DNA of 64,000 nt from Mesorhizobium loti (lineage in GTDB: Bacteria > Pseudomonadota > Alphaproteobacteria > Rhizobiales > Rhizobiaceae): assembly GCF_002858745.1 (NCBI RefSeq), contig NZ_PJRO01000002.1, positions 1-64,000 of the forward strand, read 5' to 3'. A program made the position numbers and the translations under genes. Shown piece by piece: positions 10,747-19,615 of this stretch. The first letter of the stretch is position 1. Every line of letters starts with the position of its first letter. The notes beneath the pieces were generated by a model that did no database searches, was not told where the DNA came from, and saw nothing but the letters and a program-made list of their open reading frames with translations.

Positions 10747-11874
10747 ATGGCCAAAGGGACTATTCTACTGGCGGCCGGTGGTACCGGCGGGCATCTCTTT
10801 CCCGCTGAGGCGCTGGCGCACGAACTGATCACACGGGGCTGGGAAGTACACCTGGCCACCGACGACCGCGCCTCGCGCTACGCCAACCATTTTCCGGCGA
10901 AAGGGGCGCACACCATTCGCTCGGCGACATTCGGATCGAAGAACCCGATCGCATTGATGGGAGCCATGTGGCGCATCTGGCAAGGTGTGCGGCAGGCTTC
11001 CGGCATTATCCAGCGTATCAAGCCAGCGGTGGTCGTGGGGTTCGGCGGCTATCCGACTTTGCCGCCACTCTACGCCGCCACCCGGCGCAAGGTGCCGACT
11101 GTCATCCACGAACAGAATGCTGTCATGGGGCGCGCCAACCGCGCGCTTGCCCCACGGGTCGACGCGATAGCCGGCGGCTTTCTGCCGGAGGACACAAGTG
11201 CTGCCGGTGCCAAGACGGTAACCACCGGCAATCCGGTGCGGCCGGCGGTGCTGGAAGCGGCCAGGACGCCTTATGTCGTCTCGGCTGGCAGCGATCCTTT
11301 CCGGTTGCTGGTGTTCGGCGGCAGCCAGGGGGCGCAATTCTTCTCCGACGCCGTGCCGGCGGCGGTTGCCTTGTTGTCCGATGCACAGCGCGCTCGGCTC
11401 GTCATTACGCAACAGGCGCGCGCCGACGATGTCGGCCGGGTCAAGGATGCTTATGCCAAGCTGGGCATCGATGCGCAGGTCTCGCCCTTCTTCACCGATA
11501 TGGCGCAGCGCATGGCCGCCGCCCATCTGGTGATTTCACGTTCCGGCGCATCGACGGTTTCCGAGATTGCCGTCATTGGACGGCCGGCGCTGCTGGTGCC
11601 TTATCCGCACGCCCTTGATCATGACCAGGCCGCGAATGCTGCGGCTCTTGCTGCAGCCGGCGGTGGCGAAGTTCATCCGCAGTCGACGCTGACGCCCGAG
11701 ACGGTTGCAGCTCTGCTGGGGTCGGCAATGGAAGAGCCTGAACGCCTTGGGACGATGGCCGCGGCAGCGAAGTCGGTCGGCCGCCCAAACGCCGCGCGGT
11801 TGCTCGCTGACCTCACAGAGGCTATTGCGTCGCGCAAGACGATAGAAGAATTCAGGAAGGAAACCCGCGCATGA
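10747..11874 (+). CDS. murG: UDP-GlcNAc:lipid I GlcNAc transferase MurG
   Basis: MurG is a peripheral GT-B glycosyltransferase that converts lipid I to lipid II on the cytoplasmic face. The 375-residue product starts [20 protein letters not shown], which holds the Gly-rich loop of the N-terminal domain. A second loop ([14 protein letters not shown]), [22 protein letters not shown] and the donor-binding [12 protein letters not shown] segment follow. The ATG at 10747 is chosen because it gives this canonical N-terminus and lies 13 bp after ftsW. The 3' end overlaps murC by 4 bp. Confidence 0.97.
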   Translation: MAKGTILLAAGGTGGHLFPAEALAHELITRGWEVHLATDDRASRYANHFPAKGAHTIRSATFGSKNPIALMGAMWRIWQGVRQASGIIQRIKPAVVVGFGGYPTLPPLYAATRRKVPTVIHEQNAVMGRANRALAPRVDAIAGGFLPEDTSAAGAKTVTTGNPVRPAVLEAARTPYVVSAGSDPFRLLVFGGSQGAQFFSDAVPAAVALLSDAQRARLVITQQARADDVGRVKDAYAKLGIDAQVSPFFTDMAQRMAAAHLVISRSGASTVSEIAVIGRPALLVPYPHALDHDQAANAAALAAAGGGEVHPQSTLTPETVAALLGSAMEEPERLGTMAAAAKSVGRPNAARLLADLTEAIASRKTIEEFRKETRA

Positions 11875-13277
11875 AAATGCCGCAGACGATCGGCCTCGTG
11901 CATTTCATCGGCATCGGCGGCATCGGCATGAGCGGCATCGCCGAGGTTCTGCACAACCTCGGCTACCAGGTGCAGGGGTCCGATCAGGCCGAAAGTGCCA
12001 ATGTGCAGCGCCTGCGCGACAAGGGCATCGAATGTTTCGTCGGTCACAAGCCCGAGAACCTTGGCGATGCGGAAGTGGTCGTGGTCTCGACTGCCATCAA
12101 GAAGGTTAATCCTGAACTGAAGGCGGCGCGCGAGAGGAACCTGCCTGTCGTGCGCCGCGCCGAAATGCTGGCCGAGCTGATGCGTTTTCGCCAGGCCGTC
12201 GCCATCGGTGGCACGCACGGCAAGACAACGACGACTTCCATGGTGGCGACGCTGCTGGAAGCCGGCGGGCTCGATCCAACCGTCATCAACGGTGGCATCA
12301 TCAACGCCTACGGAACCAACGCCCGCATGGGCGATGGCGAGTGGATGGTGGTGGAGGCTGACGAAAGCGACGGCACTTTTCTAAAACTTCCGGCCGATAT
12401 CGCGGTCGTGACCAACATCGACCCCGAGCATCTCGACCACTACGGTTCGTTCGACAAGGTACGTGAGGCGTTTCGCCAGTTTGTGGAAAATGTACCTTTC
12501 TACGGCTTTGGCGTGATGTGCACCGACCATCCGGAGGTGCAGGCGCTGGTCGGTCGTATCGAGGATCGCCGCGTGATCACCTATGGCGAAAATACCCAGG
12601 CGGACGTGCGCTTCTCCAACCATCACATGGATGGAGCTGTCTCGATCTTCGACGTGACCATTCGTAACCGCAAAGGCAGCGGCGAGACAGTGATTTCTGG
12701 CCTTCGGTTGCCGATGCCTGGCCGTCACAATGTTTCCAACGCGACGGCGGCGATCGCCGTTGCCAACGAACTTGGCCTCTCCGCTGAGGCGATCAAGAAG
12801 GGACTGTCGGCGTTTGGCGGCGTCAAGCGCCGCTTCACCCATACCGGCTCCTGGAGCGGTGTCGAGGTGTTCGACGATTACGGCCATCATCCAGTCGAGA
12901 TCAAGGCCGTTCTCAGGGCGGCGCGCGATGCGACCAAGGGCAAGGTGATCGCGATCGCCCAGCCGCACCGCTTTACCCGCCTGCACGATCTTTTCGATGA
13001 GTTCGCTTCCTGTTTCAACGACGCCGACACGGTAATGGTGGCGCCGGTCTATGCGGCTGGCGAGGACCCGATCGACGGTGCGTCTTCGGATGCACTGGTG
13101 TCGCGCATCCGCTCCGGTGGCCATCGCGACGCGCGCTACATCGAAGGGCCGGCCGATGTTGCACCGATCGTGCGCAAACTGGCAAAGCCGGGTGACTTTG
13201 TCATCTTTCTCGGGGCCGGCAACATTACGCAATGGGCCTACGCATTGCCGAAGGAACTTGCTGGAGCCGGGTCATGA
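11871..13277 (+). CDS. murC: UDP-N-acetylmuramate-L-alanine ligase MurC
   Basis: MurC starts the stem peptide by adding L-Ala to UDP-MurNAc. The 468-residue protein has the N-terminal [17 protein letters not shown] nucleotide-binding loop, the ATP loop GTHGKTTTT with Lys118, [23 protein letters not shown] and the C-terminal [12 protein letters not shown] and QPHRFTR motifs. These match the family along its whole length. It starts 4 bp inside murG and ends in a 4 bp overlap with murB, giving a tight murG-murC-murB run. Confidence 0.98.
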   Translation: MKMPQTIGLVHFIGIGGIGMSGIAEVLHNLGYQVQGSDQAESANVQRLRDKGIECFVGHKPENLGDAEVVVVSTAIKKVNPELKAARERNLPVVRRAEMLAELMRFRQAVAIGGTHGKTTTTSMVATLLEAGGLDPTVINGGIINAYGTNARMGDGEWMVVEADESDGTFLKLPADIAVVTNIDPEHLDHYGSFDKVREAFRQFVENVPFYGFGVMCTDHPEVQALVGRIEDRRVITYGENTQADVRFSNHHMDGAVSIFDVTIRNRKGSGETVISGLRLPMPGRHNVSNATAAIAVANELGLSAEAIKKGLSAFGGVKRRFTHTGSWSGVEVFDDYGHHPVEIKAVLRAARDATKGKVIAIAQPHRFTRLHDLFDEFASCFNDADTVMVAPVYAAGEDPIDGASSDALVSRIRSGGHRDARYIEGPADVAPIVRKLAKPGDFVIFLGAGNITQWAYALPKELAGAGS

Positions 13278-14239
13278 CACGCGGCACGGAGCTGCTGGAA
13301 AAACTCGGCGACAGGCTGAAGAGCTTGCGCGGGCGTATCACGCCTGATGCCGAGATGGACAAGATCACCTGGTTCCGCGCCGGAGGCTTGGCTGAAGCAC
13401 TTTTCCAGCCGGCCGATGAGGATGACCTGGCGGCTTTCCTGAAAGCAGTGCCGGAGGAGGTTCCGCTCACCATTGTCGGCGTCGGCTCGAACCTTCTGGT
13501 GCGCGACGGCGGCATTGAAGGTTTTGTCGTGCGGCTTTCAGCCAAGGGGTTCGGCGAGGCTGAAGTGGTTTCGCCAACGCAAATCCGCGCTGGTGCGGCC
13601 ATTCCCGACAAACGGGTCGCTGCAGTGGCGCTTGAGGCCGGCATCGGCGGTTTTCATTTCTACCATGGCATTCCCGGAGCCATCGGTGGCGCGCTGCGCA
13701 TGAATGCCGGCGCCAACGGCGTCGAAACACGCGAGCGCGTCGTGGAGGTTAGGGCACTCGACCGCCAGGGCAATGTGCATGTGCTGTCGAATGCCGACAT
13801 GGGTTATGCCTATCGCCATTCTTCGGCGTCAGCGGGGCTGATCTTCACCTCGGTGCTGTTCGAGGGCTATCCGGAGGACACGGCAGCCATCAAGGAAGCG
13901 ATGGATGCCGTGCAGCATCATCGCGAGACGGTGCAGCCGATCCGCGAGAAGACCGGAGGGTCGACATTCAAGAACCCGGAAGGCACCTCGGCCTGGAAGG
14001 AAATCGACAAAGCCGGTTGCCGCGGGCTGATGGTGGGCGGTGCGCAGATGTCGCCCATGCATTGCAACTTCATGATCAACACCGGTACCGCAACCGGCTA
14101 CGACCTCGAAAATCTCGGCGAGACCGTGCGCCAACGCGTGCTGGAGCATTCGGGCATCCGCTTGCATTGGGAAATCAAGCGTATCGGCAAGTTCCGGCCT
14201 GGTCGCGAGGTGCAGGAATTCCAGGGGCAGTTGCTGTAG
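13274..14239 (+). CDS. murB: UDP-N-acetylenolpyruvoylglucosamine reductase MurB
   Basis: MurB is the FAD- and NADPH-dependent enzyme that reduces UDP-GlcNAc-enolpyruvate to UDP-MurNAc. The 321-residue protein has the FAD-binding [17 protein letters not shown] segment, the [19 protein letters not shown] motif and the [12 protein letters not shown] segment carrying the catalytic serine, typical of type I/II MurB. The ATG at 13274 overlaps the murC stop. This is the last gene of the first dcw block; ddl, usually the next gene in Rhizobiales, is displaced by about 4.4 kb. Confidence 0.97.
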   Translation: MTRGTELLEKLGDRLKSLRGRITPDAEMDKITWFRAGGLAEALFQPADEDDLAAFLKAVPEEVPLTIVGVGSNLLVRDGGIEGFVVRLSAKGFGEAEVVSPTQIRAGAAIPDKRVAAVALEAGIGGFHFYHGIPGAIGGALRMNAGANGVETRERVVEVRALDRQGNVHVLSNADMGYAYRHSSASAGLIFTSVLFEGYPEDTAAIKEAMDAVQHHRETVQPIREKTGGSTFKNPEGTSAWKEIDKAGCRGLMVGGAQMSPMHCNFMINTGTATGYDLENLGETVRQRVLEHSGIRLHWEIKRIGKFRPGREVQEFQGQLL

Positions 14240-14327
14240 GCTTCGGCAATTCGCAAATGACGGTACCAGAACATGGGATCGCGCTTGCAGTCCAAACGGA
14301 AGCATTTTACGTCTATACATAAGCCAA

Positions 14328-14396
14328 GCTGGACCAGCCGACCCGGGGAACAATCAAACAGGCTGGACCAGTGCCGTTAAAGCACGATTGTGCTTT
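14328..14396. promoter_or_regulatory. Operator-like repeats upstream of the ABC transporter genes
   Basis: The sequence GCTGGACCAG occurs at 14328-14337 and again at 14362-14371; its core CTGGACCAG is a near palindrome (CTGG-N-CCAG). A separate perfect inverted repeat, AAAGCAC-GATT-GTGCTTT, lies at 14379-14396. All are within 120 bp of the solute-binding-protein start. This looks like a two-site operator followed by a hairpin in a dedicated promoter region. The regulator is not identified. Confidence 0.45.
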
Positions 14397-14443
14397 GACT
14401 TGGCGTTGTATAGGTGTCGGCTGAGGCCGCAGGGAGGCATCCA

Positions 14444-15286
14444 ATGAAATTGAAGAACGCAGCGAAACTGGTCGTCGGCGGACTTTTGGCCGGCATGGTC
14501 TCAACGGCGCACGCCGGTGAGACGCTCGACCGCATCATGAAGAACAAGGTGCTGGTCGAAGTCACCGACCAGGCTTATCCGCCTTTCTCCTACATCGACG
14601 ACAAGGGCGAGGTGGTCGGCTTCGACGTCGATATCGCGCGCGAAGTCGCCAAACGCCTTGGCGTTGAACTCAAGGTCGAGACGCCGTCATGGGAAATCAT
14701 CACGGCCGGCAACTGGAAGGGCCGCTGGGACGTCTGCATCTGCTCGATGTCGCCGACCGCAGAGCGCGCCAAGGTACTGGATTTCGTCAACCAATATTAT
14801 GGCGCACCGGCGGTGGTTGCCGTTAATTCCGACAACACCACCATCAAGAGTGTCAAGGATTTGGGCGGCAAGAACGTCGGTACGCAAGGCGGTACACCTT
14901 ACGAGAAGTACCTGCAGAAGGAGCTTGTCATCGAAGTACCGGGCAAGGAGCCCGTCAAGCCGGAATTTCCGTTCGGCGATGTGACTGTAAAACCCTATGA
15001 TACCGAGGACTTCGCCTTCCAGGATCTCGGCCTTGGCGACGGCAAGCGCCTCGATGCGGCCGTGGCCGGCTATTTGACGGTCGCCGAGCGCGTCAAGAAA
15101 TCAGGCGGCAAGCTCAAAATCGTCGACGACTCGCTCTTCATCGAGCCGCTCTGGGTTGCCGTCGACAAGGGCGACGCCGAATGGGAAGCCAAGATCAAGG
15201 AAATCTTCAAGGCCATGTATGACGACGGCACCTTGAAGACGATTTCCGAGAAGTGGGTCGGCCGCGACATCTCGGCCAAGCAGTAA
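14444..15286 (+). CDS. ABC transporter solute-binding protein, polar amino acid family
   Basis: This is a periplasmic family 3 solute-binding protein of an amino-acid ABC importer. The ATG at 14444 follows GGAGG at a good distance and yields a signal peptide MKLKNAAKLVVGGLLAGMVS ending near THA-GE. The mature domain begins LDRIMKNKVLVEVTDQAYPPFSYIDDKGEVVGFDVDIA, the classic family 3 start. GNWKGRWDVCICSMSPTAER is the usual hinge and ligand region. Length is 280 residues. It is 18 bp before its permease gene. No ATPase gene is next to them. The exact substrate cannot be read from the sequence. Confidence 0.88.
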   Translation: MKLKNAAKLVVGGLLAGMVSTAHAGETLDRIMKNKVLVEVTDQAYPPFSYIDDKGEVVGFDVDIAREVAKRLGVELKVETPSWEIITAGNWKGRWDVCICSMSPTAERAKVLDFVNQYYGAPAVVAVNSDNTTIKSVKDLGGKNVGTQGGTPYEKYLQKELVIEVPGKEPVKPEFPFGDVTVKPYDTEDFAFQDLGLGDGKRLDAAVAGYLTVAERVKKSGGKLKIVDDSLFIEPLWVAVDKGDAEWEAKIKEIFKAMYDDGTLKTISEKWVGRDISAKQ

Positions 15287-15303
15287 CGGCAAGGGCGGTC
15301 GGG

Positions 15304-16113
15304 GTGGCGGCAGAGCAAACAACCGGCCGAGCTGGCGCAGTGGACAAGGCGTTTCGCGTCCGTGTCGGCATCGTCTGGTTGGTACTGCTCGCGCTCTTCG
15401 TCGCATTCTTTCTATCTTTCGGGCTCGACCTGCCCTTCATTGCCGACAAGTTCCCGGCGTTGGCTGGCTTTACGCTGAGCCGCGCCGGGTTCATCCAGGG
15501 CGCGGTTCTCACGCTCTATGTCTGTTTCTTCTCTATCATCGCTTCGGTGGTGCTGGGCCTGCTGGCAGCACTGGGTCGTCTGTCGAAGAGCTCCATCGCC
15601 TATGGCATTTCCACCTTCTACACCTCGTTCTTCCGTGGCACGCCGCTGCTGGTGCAGATTTTCCTGATCTATCTCGGCATTCCGCAGATCGGGCCGGTTC
15701 CAGCGGCGATTCCATCCGGCATCATCGCGCTTTCGCTGAACTATGGCGCCTATCTGAGCGAGATTTTTCGAGCCGGGCTCTTGTCGGTACCGGCCGGCCA
15801 GCGCGAAGCCGGGCTGGCGCTGGGCCTGCACCCCTGGCAATTGATGGTGAAGGTGGTGATGCCGCAGGCGATCCGCGTTGCCATTCCGCCGACCGGCTCG
15901 CAATTCATCGCGATGCTGAAGGATTCTTCGCTGATCTCGGTGATGGGTGTGACCGAACTGATGTTCGTGGCGCAATCCTATGGCCGCTCCAGCTACCGCT
16001 ATATCGAGATGCTGACGACGGCGGCGGCGATCTACTGGTTCCTGTCGATCCTGTTCGAACTGGTGCAGGCGCGGCTGGAAAGCCATTTCGGCAAGGGCTA
16101 CCGCGCCCGCTAG
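15304..16113 (+). CDS. ABC transporter permease, HisM/GlnP (polar amino acid) family
   Basis: This inner-membrane permease of an amino-acid importer has about 269 residues with five or six membrane segments. The family motif FFRGTPLLVQIFLIYLGIPQ and the EAA loop (EAGLALGLHPWQLMVKVVMPQAIRVAIPP), which docks the ATPase, are clear. No ATG fits; a GTG at 15304 with AAGGG upstream is preferred, and a GTG at 15340 is an alternative. Its TAG stop is the first triplet of the downstream palindromic repeat. The missing ATPase must be supplied from elsewhere. Confidence 0.85.
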   Translation: MAAEQTTGRAGAVDKAFRVRVGIVWLVLLALFVAFFLSFGLDLPFIADKFPALAGFTLSRAGFIQGAVLTLYVCFFSIIASVVLGLLAALGRLSKSSIAYGISTFYTSFFRGTPLLVQIFLIYLGIPQIGPVPAAIPSGIIALSLNYGAYLSEIFRAGLLSVPAGQREAGLALGLHPWQLMVKVVMPQAIRVAIPPTGSQFIAMLKDSSLISVMGVTELMFVAQSYGRSSYRYIEMLTTAAAIYWFLSILFELVQARLESHFGKGYRAR

Positions 16114-16213
16114 AGCAATTCCAGCAAAAGTGCGTAGCGGTTTTGCGTCCGGAATTGCGTAAAAACAAAGAGTTAGAGCATTTCCGCGTTTCCGAGAAAA
16201 TCGGAAACGCTCC
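16111..16213 (+). repeat. Intergenic palindromic repeat, family A copy 1
   Basis: This element begins AGAGCAATTCC, has the centre CCGGAATTGCGT, then AACAAAGAG, and ends with an inverted repeat of TTTCCG/CGGAAACGCTC. Two nested hairpins are evident. Related copies lie at 25875, 27863, 32192, 34176, 37172, 37933 and 48905. The first three bases form the stop codon of the permease gene. Confidence 0.9.
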
Positions 16214-16218
16214 AGTCT

Positions 16219-17679
16219 TCAGCTTGACACGTCGCCGTTCGGTGTCCTGTGTTGCGAAACCAGCGCAACGAGGATGCTAAGCACAATGCCTGCGGTCGCG
16301 ATCCAGAAAGCTGTCTGCATCCCCTGAGTGGTTGCTTGCCGCAGTGCATCGCCGCTCAGGCCGCCGATATGCTGGTTTGCAACGGCGATCAGCACGGCCA
16401 GCCCGATGGCGTTACCGACATTGAGCGTGGTGGATGCCATGCCGGAGGCGACCCCCTGTTCGTCATGGCGCACTCCGGAAGCCGCGGCGATCCACATGGC
16501 CGTCCAGACGATGCCTTGGCCAACACCTGAGATGATCAAGCCGGGCGCAAGCGCGAGGTAGGAACTGTCCGGCGTTGTTGCCGGCACCATCAGTGCGGTG
16601 CCGACGGCGCCGATCACCATGCCGCCGATCAGGCTGGAGCGATTGGAGAAGCGTGTCGACAGACGCGCTCCGAGTTGCGTGCCGGTGGCGATTGCCACCG
16701 ACGGCACCAGGAAGGCAACGCCAGTCTGCAGCGCGGAATAACCCTGCACATTCTGGAACAGCACGGTGAGGAAGTAGGGCAAGGTGCCGAAGGTCGCCAT
16801 GTAGAGGAAGGTGATCGTCATGCCGGCGACGAGGCTGCGGTTGAGGAAGAGTCGCAAGGGCATAAGCGGGTCTGCGCTTTTCGCTTCGATGATGGCAAAG
16901 GCGACAAGGAACAGGACTGCCAGCCCTGTGCTCCAGAGAATGGACGCTGACAGCCAGCCATATTCCGGACCCTGCGCGAGGGCAAAGACGAGCAAGGTCG
17001 CTCCAGCCGTAACGGTGAGGGCGCCGGCAAGGTCGAAGCTGCGGCGTTCGTGCTGACTGGGATCTCGCGGAATGACGAGAAAGGCCGCAACAATGGCAAT
17101 ACCGGCCAGAAGCACATTGACATAAAAGACTGACGGCCAGCCAAATGCCGCTGTGAGGAAGCCGCCGGCCAGTGAGCCGATGGTGAGGCCGCTGGCGCCG
17201 GCGCCGCCCCATACCGCAAGCGCGCGATTGCGTTCCGGTCCTTCTTCGAACAACCGGTTGACCAGCGAGAGTGTGGCAGGAAACAGGAAGGCACCGCCGA
17301 TGCCTTGAACTGCGCGAGCGGCGATGATGATTTCGGGCGTCCAGGCGAGAGCGCCGACCAGAGAGGATAGTGCGTAGAGCCACAACGCGAAGATGAACAT
17401 GCGCCGCTGGCCGATCAGGTCAGCAGCGCGTCCGCCGAACAACAGGAAGCCGCCGGTGAAGACGGTGTAGACGCTGACCACCCACTGCAGCGTCTGGTTC
17501 GAGAAGCCAAGGCCCGCGCCGATCTCAGGCAGGGCCACGAACACGATGTTCAGGTCCAGCGCGATGATCAGTTGCGCGAAGGCGAGCAACGCGAGCGTCA
17601 CGCCCCGTTTTGCTCCACTTCGGCTGCTGGAAGGCATGGAGCTGTGAGAGACGGCCTGGTTTGACGCACTCATCGACAT
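16219..17679 (-). CDS. MFS drug transporter, DHA2 (EmrB/QacA, 14-TM) family
   Basis: This is a proton-coupled multidrug exporter of the 14-helix DHA2 family. The protein has about 486 residues with a Ser-rich N-terminus, then LALLAFAQLIIALDLNIVFVALP (TM1, the motif D1 region), WVVSVYTVFTGGFLLFGGRAADLIGQRR (motif A) and AVQGIGGAFLFPATLSLV. The ATG at 17679 is preferred because AGGAG lies just upstream. A TTG at 17712 would put the start inside the operator palindrome. It is divergent from a TetR gene, with two palindromes between them, so substrate-induced derepression is the likely control. Confidence 0.9.
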   Translation of the reverse strand: MSMSASNQAVSHSSMPSSSRSGAKRGVTLALLAFAQLIIALDLNIVFVALPEIGAGLGFSNQTLQWVVSVYTVFTGGFLLFGGRAADLIGQRRMFIFALWLYALSSLVGALAWTPEIIIAARAVQGIGGAFLFPATLSLVNRLFEEGPERNRALAVWGGAGASGLTIGSLAGGFLTAAFGWPSVFYVNVLLAGIAIVAAFLVIPRDPSQHERRSFDLAGALTVTAGATLLVFALAQGPEYGWLSASILWSTGLAVLFLVAFAIIEAKSADPLMPLRLFLNRSLVAGMTITFLYMATFGTLPYFLTVLFQNVQGYSALQTGVAFLVPSVAIATGTQLGARLSTRFSNRSSLIGGMVIGAVGTALMVPATTPDSSYLALAPGLIISGVGQGIVWTAMWIAAASGVRHDEQGVASGMASTTLNVGNAIGLAVLIAVANQHIGGLSGDALRQATTQGMQTAFWIATAGIVLSILVALVSQHRTPNGDVSS

Positions 17680-17697
17680 TATCTCCTGTGGTGATTC

Positions 17698-17764
17698 TTT
17701 GTCGATCGACAAATAACGAAAGCTTGCATCATGCTGTCAAGCGAATTATTTGTTGATCGATCAA
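17698..17764. promoter_or_regulatory. Divergent promoter with two TetR-type operators
   Basis: A perfect 16-bp palindrome (TTTGTCGA/TCGACAAA) lies at 17698-17713. A second site has the perfect core TTGATCGATCAA at 17753-17764, with a left flank that extends its similarity to the first (TTTGT-Y-GATCGA). They are 52 bp apart. The first covers the leader of the MFS gene and the second ends 15 bp before the TetR start. The layout fits a TetR protein repressing both genes. Confidence 0.8.
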
Positions 17765-17778
17765 GAATGGAGAAGCCG

Positions 17779-18384
17779 ATGGCGCGCCCCCGGGAGTTCG
17801 ATCGCGACGAGGCGCTTGCGAAGGCGCGCGATGCATTCTGGAGGCGTGGTTATGAAGGCACGTCGATGGCAGATCTCGTTTCCGAGCTCGGCATTGCTTC
17901 CGCCCGCATCTACGCCGCCTTCGGGTCAAAGGAGGATTTGTTTCGCGAGGCGATCGGACTCTACGAAGCCAGGGAGGGTGGCTTCGTCGATCGTGTGCTT
18001 GCCGAAGAGCCCGCGGCGCACCGGGCAATCATGCGCATCCTGTATGAGGCGGTTGAGACCTATACGCGACCCGGCAGGCCTTGGGGTTGCATGGTGGTGA
18101 CGGCAGCGACGAACTGCGCCGCCGAAAACAGCCGCTTGCAGGATTGGCTGGCAGAACGGCGTCGCCGACAGACCGCGTCGATTGCCGGGCGGCTGGAGCA
18201 GGCTCGGCGTGACGGCGAGTTCGTCGACGATGCCGACGTGGAACGTTTGGCCGACTATCTGACTGCCATTATGCACGGGCTTTCGGTGCAGGCGCGCGAT
18301 GGTGTTTCAGCTGAGCGCCTTACAGCGCTTTGTGATCTGTCGTTGCGGACAGTGGCCAGCTTCCTGACGCGCCACGTGAACTGA
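17779..18384 (+). CDS. TetR/AcrR family repressor of the divergent MFS gene
   Basis: The 201-residue protein has an N-terminal TetR helix-turn-helix: ALAKARDAFWRRGYEGTSMADL, then the recognition part SARIYAAFGSKEDLF. The C-terminal ligand domain contains PGRPWGCMVVTAATNCA, seen in the AcrR subgroup that has a conserved cysteine region. The ATG at 17779 (MARPREFDRDEAL) is chosen because GGAG lies 6 bases upstream and it gives the usual family N-terminus. It is divergent from the DHA2 exporter across the palindromes at 17698-17764, so it probably regulates that gene and itself. Confidence 0.88.
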   Translation: MARPREFDRDEALAKARDAFWRRGYEGTSMADLVSELGIASARIYAAFGSKEDLFREAIGLYEAREGGFVDRVLAEEPAAHRAIMRILYEAVETYTRPGRPWGCMVVTAATNCAAENSRLQDWLAERRRRQTASIAGRLEQARRDGEFVDDADVERLADYLTAIMHGLSVQARDGVSAERLTALCDLSLRTVASFLTRHVN

Positions 18385-18688
18385 TTTCGAGCGTTGCCAG
18401 CGGATGATTTCCGCCGCGGCGTCCGTTGCGCGGAGGCTCGAAATGCCGTTGCTGGAAAGACTCAAAAGCCGGCTTTCGAAACACTTTTTTCGAGAAAGTG
18501 AATCCCCCGGAATCATAAGGGCTTGTCAGTGAATCAACTCTCTGATTCTTTGGGCCAACAGCGTTTCCTGATTTGAGTCGTTCAACGCGTGGGGCCGCGT
18601 TTCATCTGGGGAAGTCATTCTCCGGACGCGGATGATTCATGTCTGGGAAATGGAATTGCAGGCCCGCCGCTAGAGGGATGACGGGGTG
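18384..18688. promoter_or_regulatory. ddl leader with GANTC cluster and hairpins
   Basis: This 305 bp non-coding stretch separates tetR from ddl. It holds an inverted repeat ATTTCGAGC (18384-18392) / GCTCGAAAT (18436-18444), which may end tetR transcription. It also holds seven GANTC sites, at 18459, 18500, 18510, 18531, 18544, 18575 and 18634. Two of them form the inverted repeat GAATCA-N6-TGATTC (18531-18548). GANTC is the target of the cell-cycle methylase CcrM, and GcrA acts at methylated promoters, so a cell-cycle-controlled promoter for ddl-ftsQAZ is inferred. Confidence 0.5.
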
Positions 18689-19615
18689 ATGAAGAAAAAA
18701 CATGTGGCCGTCCTGCTGGGAGGTTTTTCGTCCGAGCGGCCCGTGTCCTTGTCTTCGGGGAAAGCCTGCGCAGATGCACTCGAGGCGGAAGGCTATCAGG
18801 TCACGCGCGTCGATGTCGGGCGCGACGTTTCTTTGGTTTTGGCTGAGTTAAAGCCGGACGTTGTCTTCAATGCTCTGCATGGCCCTTATGGCGAGGATGG
18901 CACCATTCAGGGGGTGCTTGAATTCCTTGGGATTCCCTACACGCATTCCGGTGTGCTGGCCTCGGCGCTGGCCATGAACAAGGAGCAGGCGAAAAGGGTC
19001 GCGAAGGCGGTCGGAATTCCGGTTGCAGAATCCAGGGTGATCGATCGTTTCACCGTCAAGAATGAGCATCCGATGAGGCCGCCCTATGTGGTGAAGCCTG
19101 TCAATGAAGGCTCCAGTTTCGGTGTCGTCATCGTCAAAGAGGACCAGTCGCATCCGCCGCAACTGATCTCGTCGCCGGAATGGAGTTACGGTGAGGAGGT
19201 CATGGTCGAGCGCTACATCTATGGCCGTGAGTTGACCTGCGCTGTGATGGGCGATGTGGCGCTCGGGGTCTGCGAGATTATCCCGACCGGCCATTCCTTC
19301 TACGATTATGATTCAAAATACGTTCCGGGTGGCTCAAAACACGAGGTTCCCGCTAAAATTTCACTAAATATTTACCAAAAAATACAGACACTGGCGCTTA
19401 AGGCTCACCAAGTGATCGGTTGCCGGGGCGTCTCCCGGTCGGACTTCCGTTACGACGACCGTCATTCCGAAAACGGCGAGGTTGTCTGGCTCGAAATCAA
19501 CACGCAGCCCGGCATGACGCCGACGTCTTTGGTGCCTGAGATCGCCGCCCAGGCAGGGCATTCGTTCGGCGAGCTGTTGAGTTGGATGGTGGAGGACGCG
19601 TCGTGTCGGCGTTGA
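18689..19615 (+). CDS. ddl: D-alanine-D-alanine ligase Ddl
   Basis: Ddl makes the D-Ala-D-Ala dipeptide used by MurF and belongs to the ATP-grasp superfamily. The 308-residue protein starts [21 protein letters not shown] (family motif GG-x-S-x-ER), then [43 protein letters not shown] for ATP binding, and near the C-terminus [20 protein letters not shown] with the metal ligands. A GTG at 18686, one codon upstream, is an alternative start. The gene overlaps ftsQ by 13 bp. An AT-rich patch inside the gene at 19345-19390 may be an internal promoter. Confidence 0.97.
   Translation: MKKKHVAVLLGGFSSERPVSLSSGKACADALEAEGYQVTRVDVGRDVSLVLAELKPDVVFNALHGPYGEDGTIQGVLEFLGIPYTHSGVLASALAMNKEQAKRVAKAVGIPVAESRVIDRFTVKNEHPMRPPYVVKPVNEGSSFGVVIVKEDQSHPPQLISSPEWSYGEEVMVERYIYGRELTCAVMGDVALGVCEIIPTGHSFYDYDSKYVPGGSKHEVPAKISLNIYQKIQTLALKAHQVIGCRGVSRSDFRYDDRHSENGEVVWLEINTQPGMTPTSLVPEIAAQAGHSFGELLSWMVEDASCRR
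19353..19367. promoter_or_regulatory. Candidate CtrA site inside ddl, upstream of ftsQ
   Basis: CTAA-N7-CTAA at 19353-19367 matches TTAA-N7-TTAA at six of eight positions. It lies in an unusually AT-rich patch of an otherwise GC-rich coding sequence, about 240 bp before the ftsQ start. In Caulobacter the ftsQA promoter lies near or in ddl and is cell-cycle controlled, so an internal promoter here is plausible but unproven. Confidence 0.3.
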
